In this document: positions 48,201 through 60,050 of the stretch, piece by piece
Position numbering within the stretch: the stretch's first letter is position 1
Layout of the letters: each line of letters starts with the position of its first letter
Assembly: GCA_033782935.1 (NCBI GenBank)
Contig: JAWQEG010001230.1
Coordinates: forward strand, 62,001 to 126,000
DNA length: 64,000 nt
Direction of reading: 5' to 3'
DNA from: Petrolisthes cinctipes
Taxonomy: Eukaryota; Arthropoda; Malacostraca; Decapoda; Porcellanidae
Position numbers and translations under genes: made by a program
The notes under the pieces: model-generated
Told to the model about the DNA's origin: nothing
The model's database searches: none
The model's input: only the letters and a program-made list of their open reading frames with translations

Positions 48201-51200
48201 TTCAAGATACAGACCCAAAACATGCTCAAAATCGATATTTTAGGTGCAAAAAGTCGAAATGTGCATGCATCTTCTGTACCCGTTTATATCTCAAATTCAG
48301 GCTCAAAACACTCGAAAATTCGATATTTTTGCGTCCCCGAAGCGATCTGTACATGCCTACTCCGTGTTAGAGTATTTTTAAAATACAGGCCCAAAACATG
48401 CTCAAAATCGATATTTTAGGTGCCCAAAGTCGATACGTGCATGCATCTTCTGTATCCGTCTATATCCCAAATTCAGGTTCAAAACACCCGATAATTCGAT
48501 AATTTTGGGTCCCAGAAGCGATCTGTACATGCCTACTCCTTGCTAGAATTTTTTCAAAATACAGACCCAAAACATGCTAAAAATCGATATTTTAGGTGCA
48601 AAAAGTTGATATGTGCATGCATCTTCTGTACCCGTTTATATCTCAAATTCAGGCTCAAAAACACCGAAAATTCGATATTTTTGGGTCCCTTAAGCGATCT
48701 GCACATGCCTACTCAGTGGTAGAATGTTTTTAAAATACATCCTTAAAACATGCTATAAATCGATATTTTAGGTGTGAAAAGTCGATATGTGTATGCATCT
48801 TCTGTACCCGTCTATATCCCAAATTCTGGTTCAAAACACCAGAAAATTCGGTATTTTTGGGTCCCAGAAGCGACCTGTACATGCCTACTCCTTCCTAGAA
48901 TGTTTTCAAGATACAGACCCAAAACATGCTTAAAATCGATATTTTAGGTGCAAAAAGTCGATATGTGCATGCATCTTCGGTATCCGTCTATATCCCAAAT
49001 TCAGGCTCAAAACACCTAAAAAATCGATATTTTTGTGTCCCAAAAGCGATCTGTACATGTCTACACCGTGTTTGAGTATTTTCAAAATACAGGCCCAAAA
49101 CATGCTCAAAATCGATATTTTAGGTGCCCGAAGTCGATATGTGCATGCATCTTCTGTACCTGTTCATATCTCAAATTCAGGCTCAGAAAAACCGAAAATT
49201 CGATTTATTTGGGTCCCAGAAGCGATCTGTACGTGTCTACTCCGTGTTAGAGTATTTTAAAAATACAGGCTCAAAACATGCTCAAAATTTATATTTTGGG
49301 TGCCAAAGTCGATATGTGCATGCATCTTCTGTACCCGTTTATATCTCAAATTCAGACTCAAAACTCCCGAATATTCGATATTTTTGGGTCCCAAAAGCCA
49401 TCTGTACATGCATACTCCGTGTTAGAGTATTTTTAAAATACAAGCCTAAAACATGCTGTAAATCGATATTTTAGCTGCCCAAAGTCAATATGTGTATGCA
49501 TCTTCTGTACCCGTCTATATCCCAAATTCAGGTTCAAAACACCCGAAAATTCGATATTTTTGGGTCCCAGAAGCGATCTGTACAGGCCTACTCAGTGCTA
49601 GAATGTTTTTAAAATACAGGCTTAAAACATGCTATAAATCGATATTTTAGGTGTGAAAAGTCGATAAGTGCATGCATCTTCTGCACCCGTTTATATCTCA
49701 AATTCAGGCTCAAAACACCCAAAAAATCGATATTTTTGTGTCCCAGAAGCGATCTGTACATGCATACTCCGTGTTAGAGTATTTTCAAAATACAGGCCCA
49801 AAACATGCTGAAAATCTATATTTTAGGTGACCAAAGTCAATATGTGTATGCATCTTCTGTACCCGTCTATATCCCAAATTCAGGTTCAAAACACCCGAAA
49901 ATTCGATATTTTTGGGTCCCAGAAGAGATCTGTACATGCCTACTCCTTGCTAGAATTTTTTAAGATACAAACCCAAGACATGCTCAAAATCGATATTTTA
50001 GGTGCAAAAAGTCGATATGTTCATGCATCTTTTGTACCCGTTTATATCTCAAATTCAGGCTCAAAACACCCGAAAATTCGATATTTTTGGGTCCCTTAAG
50101 CGATCTGTACATGCATACTCAGTGCTAGAATGTTTTCAAAATATAGGCTCAAGACATGCAAAAAATCGATATTTTAGGTGTCCAAAGTCGATATGTGCAT
50201 GCATCTTCTGTACCCGTTTATATCTAAAATTCAGGCTCAAAACACACGAAAATTTGATATTTTTGGGTCCCAAAAGCGATTTGTACATGTCTACTCCGTG
50301 TTAGAGTATATTCAAAATACAGGCCCAAAACATGCTCAAAATCGATATTTTAGGTGCCCAAAGTCGATATGTGCATGAATCTTCTGTATCCGTTTATATC
50401 TCAAATTCAGGCTCAAAACACCTGAAAATTCGATATTTTTGGGTCCCAGAAGTGATCTGTACATGCCTACTCCGTGTTAATGTATTTTCAAAATACAGGC
50501 CCAAAACATGCTGAAAATCTATATTTTAGGTGCCCAAAGTCAATATGTGTATGCATCTTCTGTACCCGTCTATATCCCAAAATTCAGTTTCAAAACACCA
50601 GAAAATTCGGTATTTTTGGGTCCCAGAAACGATCTGTACATGCCTACTCCATGCTAGAATTTTTTCAAGATACAGACCCAAAACATGCTCAAAATCGATA
50701 TTTTAGGTGCAAAAAGTCGATATGTGCATGCATCCTCTGTACCCGGTTATATCCCAAATTCTGGCTCAAAACCCCCGAAAATTCGATGTTTTTGGGTACA
50801 AGAAGCGATCTGTACATGCCTACTCAGTGCTAGAATATTTTCAAATTATACGCCGAAAACATACTAAAAATCGATATTTTGGGTGCCAAAGTCGATATGT
50901 GCATGCATCTTCTGTACCCGTTTATATCTCAAATTCAGGCTCAAAATACCCGAAAACTCGATATTTTTGTGTCCCAGAAGCTATCTGTACATGTCTACAC
51001 CGTGCTATAGTATTTTCAAAATACAGGCCCAAAACATGCTCAAAATCGATATTTTAGGTGCCCAAAGTCGATATGTGCATGCATCTTCTGTACCCGTTTA
51101 TATCTCAAATTCAGGCTCAAAACACCCTAAAATTCGATTTATTTGGGTTCCAGAACCGATTTGTACGTGTCTACTCAGTGTTAGAGTATTTTAAAAATAC

Positions 51201-52065
51201 AGGCCCAAAACATGCTCAAAATCGATATTTTGGGTGCCCAAAGTCGATATGTGCATGCATTTTCTGTACCCGTTTATATCTCAAATTCAGACTCAAAACA
51301 CCCGAATATTCGATATTTTTGGGTCCCAGAAGCGATTTGTACATGCCTACTCAGTGCTAGAATATTTTCAAATTATACGCCCAAAACATACTAAAAATCG
51401 ATATTTTGGGTGCCCAAAGTCGATATGTGCATGCATCTTCTGTATCCGTTTATATCTCAAATTTAGGCTCAAAACACCCAAAAAATTGATATTTTTGTGT
51501 CCCAGAAGCGATCTGTACATGTCTACACCGTGTTTGAGTATTTTCAAAATACAGGCCCAAAACATGCTCAAAATCGATATTTTAGGTGCCCGAAGTCGAT
51601 ATGTGCATGCATCTTCTGTACCTGTTCATATCTCAAATTCAGGCTCAGAACAACCGAAAATTCGATTTATTAGGGTCCCAGAAGCGATCTGTACGTGTCT
51701 ACTCCGTGTTAGAGTATCTTAAAAATACAGGCTCAAAACATGCTCAAAATCGATATTTTGGGTGCCCAAAGTCGATATGTGCATGCATCTTCTGTATCCG
51801 TCTATATCCCAAATTCAGGCTCAAAACTCCCGAAAATTCTATATTTTTGGGTCCCAGAAGCGATCTGTACATGCCTACTCCTTGCTAGAATATGTTCTAG
51901 ATATAGACCCAAAACATGCTCAAAATCGATATTTTAAGTGCAAAAAGTCGATATGTGCATGCATCTTCTGTACCCGTTTATATCTCAAATTCAGGCTCAA
52001 AACTCCGAAAATTCGATATTTTTGGGTCCCTTAAGCAATCTGCACATGCCTACACAGTGTTAGAG
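45258..52065 (+). repeat. Heterogeneous monomers
   Basis: About 39 monomers with the least obvious local order. Long-range relatives: 45,403-45,620 with 42,415-42,632; 47,784-48,250 is another full cassette copy; 49,124-49,300 with 51,586-51,760 (offset 2,462, 14 monomers); 50,002-50,378 with 41,214-41,590. The GTGTGAAAAGTCG monomer type is frequent here (near 47,190, 48,772, 49,652). Confidence 0.72.
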
Positions 52066-53080
52066 TATTTTCAAAATACAGGCCCAAAACATGCTCAAAA
52101 TCGATATTTTAGGTGCCCAAAGTCGATATGTGCATGCATCTTCTGTACCCGTTTATATCTCAAATTCAGACTCAAAACACCCGAATATTCGATATTTTTG
52201 GGTCCCAAAAGCAATGTGTACATGCATACTCCGTGTTAGAGTATTTTCAAAATACAGGCCTAAAACATGCTGAAAATCGATATTTTAGCTGCCCAAAGTC
52301 AATATGTGTATGCATCTTCTGTACCCGTCTATATCTTAAATTCAGGTTCAAAACACTCGAAAATTTGATATTTTTGGGTCCCAGAAGCAATCTGTACATG
52401 CCTACTTCTTGCTAGAATGTTTTCAAGATACAGACCCAAAACACGCTAAAAATCGATATTTTAGGTGCAAAAAGTCGAAATGTGCATGCATCTTCTGTAC
52501 CCGTTTATATCTCAAATTAAGGCTCAAAACACCCGAAAATTCGATATTTTTGCGTCCCCGAAGCGATCTGTACATGCCTACTCCGTGTTAGAGTATTTTC
52601 AAAATACAGGACCAAAACATGCTCAAAATCGATATTTTAGGTGCCCAAAGTCGATACGTGCATGCATCTTCTGTATCCGTCTATATCCCAAATTCAGGTT
52701 CAAAACACCCGAAAATTCGATAATTTTGGGTCCCAGAAGCGATCTGTACATGCCTACTCCTTGCTAGAAATTTTTCAAAATACAGACCCAAAACATGCTA
52801 AAAATCGATATTTTAGGTGCAAAAAGTCGATATGTGCAAGCATCTTCTGTACCCGTTTATATCTCAAATTCAGGCTGAAAACTCCGAAAATTCGATATTT
52901 TTGGGTCCCTTAAGCGATCTGCACATGCCTACTCAGTGCTAGAATGTTTTTAAAATACAGGCTTAAAACATGTTATAAATCGATATTTTAGGTGTGAAAA
53001 GTCGATATGTGCATGCATCTTCTGTACCCGTTTATATCTCAAATTCAGGCTCAAAACACCCAAAAAATCGATATTTTTGG
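52066..53080 (+). repeat. 8-mer repeat (offset 1,407 bp), copy 1
   Basis: Nearly six monomers that recur at 53,473-54,487. Shared markers are TATATCTTAAATTCAGG, GAAAATTTGATATT, AAACACGCT, AAATTAAGGCTC, TTTGCGTCCCCG, GATACGTGC and GGCTGAAAACTCC. Confidence 0.85.
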
Positions 53081-53472
53081 GTCCCGGAAGCAAACTGTAC
53101 ATGCCTACTCCGTGTTAATGTATTTTCAAAATACAGGACCAAAAAATGCTGAAAATCTATATTTTAGGTGCCCAAAGTCAATATGTGTATGGATCTTCTG
53201 TACCCGTCTATATCCCAAATTCTGGTTCAAAACACCAGAAAATTCGGAATATCTGGGTCCCAGAAGCAAACTGTACATGCCTACTCCTTCCTAGAATTTT
53301 TTCAAGATACAGACCCAAAACATGCTTAAAATCGATATTTTAGGTGCAAAAAGTCGATATGTGCATGCATCTTCTGTACCCGTTTACATCTCAAATTCAG
53401 GCTCAAAACACCCAAAAAATCGATATTTTTGTGTCCCAGAAGCGATCTGTACATGTCTACACCGTGCTATAG
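53081..53472 (+). repeat. Monomers between the 8-mer copies
   Basis: About two monomers (GGTCCCGGAAGCAAAC, GGAATATCTGGG, CTCCTTCCTAGAAT) whose closest relatives are at 61,520-61,910 (offset 8,444) and 62,930-63,170. Confidence 0.78.
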
Positions 53473-54487
53473 TATTTTCAAAATACAGGCCCAAAACATG
53501 CTCAAAATCGATATTTTAGGTGCCCAAAGTCGATATGTGCATGCATCTTCTGTACCCGTTTATATCTCAAATTCAGACTCAAAACACCCGAATATTCGAT
53601 ATTTTTGGGTCCCAAAAGCAATGTGTACATGCATACTCCGTGTTAGAATATTTTCAAAATACAGTCCTAAAACATGCTGAAAATCGATATTTTAGCTGCC
53701 CAAAGTCAATATGTGTATGCATCTTCTGTACCCGTCTATATCTTAAATTCAGGTTCAAAACACTCGAAAATTTGATATTTTTGGGTCCCAGAAGCAATCT
53801 GTACATGCCTACTTCTTGCTAGAATGTTTTCAAGATACAGACCCAAAACACGCTCAAAATCGATATTTTAGGTGCAAAAAGTCGAAATGTGCATGCATCT
53901 TCTGTACCCGTTTATATCTCAAATTAAGGCTCAAAACACCCGAAAATTCGATATTTTTGCGTCCCCGAAGCGATCTGTACATGCCTACTCCGTGTTAGAG
54001 TATTTTCAAAATACAGGCCCAAAACATGCTCAAAATCGATATTTTAGGTGCCCAAAGTCGATACGTGCATGCATCTTCTGTATCCGTCTATATCCCAAAT
54101 TCAGGTTCAAAACACCCGAAAATTCGATAATTTTGGGTCCCAGAAGCGATCTGTACATGCCTACTCCTTGCTAGAATGTTTTCAAAATACAGACCCAAAA
54201 CATGCTAAAAATCGATATTTTAGGTGCAAAAAGTCGATATGTGCATGCATCTTCTGTACCCGTTTATATCTCAAATTCAGGCTGAAAACTCCGAAAATTC
54301 GATATTTTTGGGTCCCTTAAGCGATCTGCACATGCCTACTCAGTGCTAGAATGTTTTTAAAATACAGGCTTATAACATGTTATATATCGATATTTTAGGT
54401 GTGAAAAGTCGATATGTGCATGCATCTTCTGTACCCGTTTATATCTCAAATTCAGGCTCAAAACACCCAAAAAATCGATATTTTTGT
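53473..54487 (+). repeat. 8-mer repeat, copy 2
   Basis: Same monomers as 52,066-53,080. Private changes include ACAGTCCTAAAAC near 53,663 and TTATATATCG near 54,380. The block ends where TTTTTGTGTCCTAG replaces TTTTTGGGTCCCGG. Confidence 0.85.
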
Positions 54488-57400
54488 GTCCTAGAAGCGA
54501 TCTGTACATGTCTACACCGTGCTATAGTATTTTCAAAATACAGGCCCAAAACATGCTCAAAATCGATATTTTAGGTGCAAAAAGTCAAAATGTGCATGCA
54601 TCTTCTGTACCCGTTTATATCTCAAATTCAGGCTCAGAACACCCTAAAATTCGATTTATTTGGGTTCCAGAAGCGATCGGTACATGCCTACTCCGTGTTA
54701 GAGTATTTTCAAAATACAGGCCCAAAACATGCTCAAAATCGATATTTTAGGTGCAAAAAGTCGATATGTGCATTCATCGTCTGTACCCGGTTATATCCCA
54801 ATTTCTGGCTCAAAACACCCGAAAATTCGATATTTTTGGGTCCCAGAAGCAATCTGTACATGCCTACTCCTTGCTAGAATTTTTTCAAGATACAGACCCA
54901 AAACATGCTCAAAATCGATATTTTATGTGCAAAAAGTCGATATGTGCATGCATCCTCTGTACCCGTCTATATCCCAAATTCTGGATCAAAACACCAGAAA
55001 ATTCGGAATTTCTGGGTCCCAGAAGCGACCTGTACATGCCTACTCCGTGTTAGAGTATTTTCAAAATACAGGCCCAAAACATGCTCAAAATCGATATTTT
55101 AGGTGCAAAAAGTCGATATGTGCATGCATCGTCTGTACCCGTTTATATCCCAATTTCTGGCTCAAAACACCCGAAAATTCGATATTTTTGGGTCCCAGAA
55201 GCGATCTGTACATGCCTACTCAGTGCTAGAATATTTTCAAATTATACGCCCAAAACATACTAAAAATCGATATTTTGGGTGCCAAAGTCGATATGTGCAT
55301 GCATCTTCTGTACCCGTTTATATCTCAAATTCAGACTCAAAACACCCGAATATTCGATATTTTTGGGTCCCAAAAGCAATGTGTACATGCCTACTCCTTG
55401 CTAGAATTTTTTCAAGATACAGACCCAAAACATGCTCAAAATCGATATTTTAGGTGCAAAAAGTCGATATGTGCATGCATCTTCTGTATCCGTCTATATC
55501 CCAAATTCAGGCTCAAAACACCCGAAAATTCGATATTTTTGGGTCCCCGAAGCGATCTGTACATGCCTACTCCGTGTTAGAGTATTTTCAAAATACAGGC
55601 CCAAAACATACTCAAAATCGATATTTTAGGTGCAAAAAGTCGATATGTGCATGCATCTTCTGTATCCGTCTATATCCCAAATTCAGGTTCAAAACACCCG
55701 AAAATTCGATAATTTTGGGTCCCAGATGCGATCTGTACATGCCTACTCCTTGCTAGAATTTTTTCAAGATACAGACCCAAAACATGCTTAAAATCGATAT
55801 TTTAGGTGCAAAAAGTCGATATGTGCATGCATCGTCTGTACCCGGTTATATCCCAATTTCTGGCTCAAAACACCCGAAAATTCGATATTTTTGGGTCCCA
55901 GAAGCGATCTGTACATGCCTACTCAGTGCTAGAATATTTTCAAATTATACGCCCAAAACATACTAAAAATCGATATTTTTGGTGCCAAAGTCGATATGTA
56001 CATGCATCTTCTGTACCCGTTTATATCTCAAATTCAGGCTCAAAACACCCAAAAAATCGATATTTTTGTGTCCCTGAAGCGATCTGTACATGTCTACACC
56101 GTGCTAGAGTATTTTCAAAATAACGGCCCAAAACATGCTCAAAATCGATATTTTAGGTCCACAAAGTCGATATGTGCATTCATCTTCTGTACCCGTTTAT
56201 ATCTCAAATTCAGACTCAAAACACCCGAATATTCGATATTTTTGGGTCCCAAATGCAATGTGTACATGCATACTCCGTGTTAGAGTATTTTCAAAATACA
56301 GGCCTAAAACATGCTGAAAATCGATATTTTAGCTGCCCAAAGTCAATATGTGTATGCATCTTCTGTACCCGTCTATATCCCAAATTCAGGTTCAAAACAC
56401 TCGAACATTTGATTTTTTTGGGTCCCAGAAGCAATCTGTACATGCCTACTTCTTGCTAGAATGTTTTCAAGATACAGACCCAAAACATGCTCAAAATCGA
56501 TATTTTAGGTGCAAAAAGTCGAAATGTGCATGCATCTTCTGTACCCGTTTATATCTCAAATTCAAGCTCAAAACATCCGAAAATTCAATATTTTCGGGTT
56601 CCCGAAGCCATCTGTAAATGCCTACTCCGTGTTAAAGTATTTTCAAAATGCAGGCCCAAAACATGCTCAAAATCGATATTTTAGGTGCCCAAAGTCGATA
56701 TGTCCATGCATCTTCTGTATCCGTCTATATCCCAAATTCAGGTTCAAAACACCCGAAAATTCGATATTTTTGGGTCCCAGAAGCGATTTGTACATCCCTA
56801 CTCCTTGCTAGAATTTTTTAAGATACAAACCCAAGACATGCTCAAAATCGATATTTTAGGTGCAAAAAGTCGATATGTGCATGCATCTTCTGTACCCGTT
56901 TATAACTCAAATTCAGGCTCAAAACTCCAAAAAATTCCATATTCTTGGGTCCCTTAAGCGATCTGTACATGCATACTCAGTGCTAGAATGTTTTCAAAAT
57001 ATAGGCTCAAAACATGCTATAAATCGATATTTTAGTTGTCCAAAGTCGATATGTGCATGCATCTTCTGTACCCGTTTATATATCAAATTCAGGCTCAAAA
57101 CACCCGAAAATTCGATATTTTTGGGTCCCAAAAGCGATCTGTACATGTCTACTCCGTGTTAGAGTATTTTTAAAATACAGGCCCAAAACATGCTAAAAAA
57201 ACGATATTTTAAGTGTCCAAAGTCGATATGTGCATGCATCTTCTGTACCCGTTTATATCTCAAATTCAGGCTCAAAACACCCAAAAAATCGATATTTTTG
57301 GGTCCCAGAAGCGATCTGTACATGCCTACTCCGTGTTAATGTATTTTCAAAATACAGGCCCAAAACATGCTGAAAATCTATATATTAGGTGCCCAAAGTC

Positions 57401-58139
57401 AATATGTGTATGCATCTTCTGTACCCGTCTATATCCCAAATTCAGGTTCAAAACACCCGAAAATTCGGTATTTTTGGGTCCCACAAGCGATCTGTACATG
57501 CCTACTCCTTGCTAGAATTTTTTCAAGATACAGACTCAAAACATGCTCAAAATCGATATTTTAGGTGCAAAAAGTCGATATGTGCATGCATCCTCTGTAC
57601 CCGGTTATATCCCAAATTCTGTTTCAAAACCCCCAAAAATTTGATATTTTTGGGTCCCAGAAGCGATCTGTACGTGTCTACTCCGTGTTAGAGTATTTTA
57701 AAAATACAGGCCCAAAACATGCTCAAAATCGATATTTTGGGTGCCCAAAGTCGATATGTGCATGCATCTTCTGTACCCGTTTATATCTCAACATCAGACT
57801 CAAAAGACCCGAATATTCGATATTTTTGGGTCCCAAAAGCAATGTGTACATGCATACTCCGTGTTAGAATATTTTCAATATACAGGCCTAAAACATGCTG
57901 AAAATCGATATTTTAGCTGCCCAAAGTCAATATGTGTATGCATCTTCTGTACCCGTCTATATCCCAAATTCAGGTTCAAAACACTCGAAAATTCGATATT
58001 TTTGGGTCCTAGAAGCAATCTGTACATGCCTACTTCTTGCTAGAATGTTTTCAAGATACAGACCCAAAACATGCTCAAAATCGATATTTTAGGTGCAAAA
58101 AGTCGAAATGTGCATGCATCTTCTGTACCCGTTTATATC
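54488..58139 (+). repeat. Heterogeneous monomers
   Basis: About 21 monomers. The CGTCTGTACC / CCCAATTTCTGG variant recurs at 54,778, 55,128 and 55,831, and again at 62,694. Monomers near 54,721 and 55,073 are two units apart and near-identical. 56,479-57,000 resembles 58,063-58,600 (offset about 1,584, nine monomers). 57,213-57,560 resembles 60,029-60,376 (offset 2,816, sixteen monomers). Confidence 0.72.
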
Positions 58140-58843
58140 TCAAATTCAAGCTCAAAACATCCGAAAATTCAATATTTTTGGGTCACCGAAGCCATCTTTA
58201 AATGCCTACTCCGTGTTAGAGTATTTTCAAAATACAGGCCCAAAACATGCTCAAAATCGATATTTTAGGTGCCCAAAGTCGATATGTGCATGCATCTTCT
58301 GTATCCGTCTATATCCCAAATTCAGATTCAAAACACCCGAAAATTCGATATTTTTGGGTCCCAGAAGCGATTTGTACATGCCTACTCCTTGCTAGAATTT
58401 TTTAAGATACAAACCCAAGACATGCTCAAAATCGATATTTTAGGTGCAAAAAGTCGATATGTGCATGCATCTTCTGTACCCGTTTATATCTCAAATTCAG
58501 GCTCAAAACACCCGAAAATTCGATATTTTTGGGTCCCAAAAGCGATCTGTACATGTCTACTCCGTGTTAGAGTATTTTTAAAATACAGGCCCAAAACATG
58601 GTAAAAAAACGATATTTTAAGTGTCCAAAGTCGATATGTGCATGCATCCTCTGTACCCGGTTATATCCCAAATTCTGGGTCAAAACCCCCGAAAATTTGA
58701 TATTTTTGGGTCCCAGAAACGATCTGTACGTGTCTACTCCGTGTTAGAGTATTTTAAAAATACAGGCCCAAAACATGCTCAAAATCGATATTTTGGGTGC
58801 CCAAAGTCGATATGTGCATGCATCTTCTGTACCCGTTTATATC
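58140..58843 (+). repeat. 4-mer HOR (704 bp), copy 1
   Basis: Four 176-bp monomers repeated at an exact 704-bp period. Markers are CAAGCTCAAAACATCCG, GGTCACCGAAGCC, CAGATTCAAAAC, CATGGTAAAAAAACG and CTGGGTCAAAACC. It differs from later copies at ATCTTTAAATG and CATGCTCAAAATCG (CATGATCAAAATCG later). Confidence 0.92.
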
Positions 58844-59547
58844 TCAAATTCAAGCTCAAAACATCCGAAAATTCAATATTTTTGGGTCACCGAAGCCATC
58901 TGTAAATGCCTACTCCGTGTTAGAGTATTTTCAAAATACAGGCCCAAAACATGATCAAAATCGATATTTTAGGTGCCCAAAGTCGATATGTGCATGCATC
59001 TTCTGTATCCGTCTATATCCCAAATTCAGATTCAAAACACCCGAAAATTCGATATTTTTGGGTCCCAGAAGCGATTTGTACATGCCTACTCCTTGCTAGA
59101 ATTTTTTAAGATACAAACCCAAGACATGCTCAAAATCGATATTTTAGGTGCAAAAAGTCGATATGTGCATGCATCTTCTGTACCCGTTTATATCTCAAAT
59201 TCAGGCTCAAAACACCCGAAAATTCGATATTTTTGGGTCCCAAAAGCGATCTGTACATGTCTACTCCGTGTTAGAGTATTTTTAAAATACAGGCCCAAAA
59301 CATGGTAAAAAAACGATATTTTAAGTGTCCAAAGTCGATATGTGCATGCATCCTCTGTACCCGGTTATATCCCAAATTCTGGGTCAAAACCCCCGAAAAT
59401 TTGATATTTTTGGGTCCCAGAAACGATCTGTACGTGTCTACTCCGTGTTAGAGTATTTTAAAAATACAGGCCCAAAACATGCTCAAAATCGATATTTTGG
59501 GTGCCCAAAGTCGATATGTGCATGCATCTTCTGTACCCGTTTATATC
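58844..59547 (+). repeat. 4-mer HOR (704 bp), copy 2
   Basis: Second copy, in register at +704 bp. I found no difference from copy 3 over their shared length. Confidence 0.92.
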
Positions 59548-60050
59548 TCAAATTCAAGCTCAAAACATCCGAAAATTCAATATTTTTGGGTCACCGAAGC
59601 CATCTGTAAATGCCTACTCCGTGTTAGAGTATTTTCAAAATACAGGCCCAAAACATGATCAAAATCGATATTTTAGGTGCCCAAAGTCGATATGTGCATG
59701 CATCTTCTGTATCCGTCTATATCCCAAATTCAGATTCAAAACACCCGAAAATTCGATATTTTTGGGTCCCAGAAGCGATTTGTACATGCCTACTCCTTGC
59801 TAGAATTTTTTAAGATACAAACCCAAGACATGCTCAAAATCGATATTTTAGGTGCAAAAAGTCGATATGTGCATGCATCTTCTGTACCCGTTTATATCTC
59901 AAATTCAGGCTCAAAACACCCGAAAATTCGATATTTTTGGGTCCCAAAAGCGATCTGTACATGTCTACTCCGTGTTAGAGTATTTTTAAAATACAGGCCC
60001 AAAACATGCTAAAAAAACGATATTTTAAGTGTCCAAAGTCGATTTGTGCA
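59548..60050 (+). repeat. 4-mer HOR, copy 3 (partial)
   Basis: Repeats copy 2 for about 500 bp, then departs: CATGCTAAAAAAACG for CATGGTAAAAAAACG, then CATCTTCTG for CATCCTCTG near 60,054. Confidence 0.9.
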
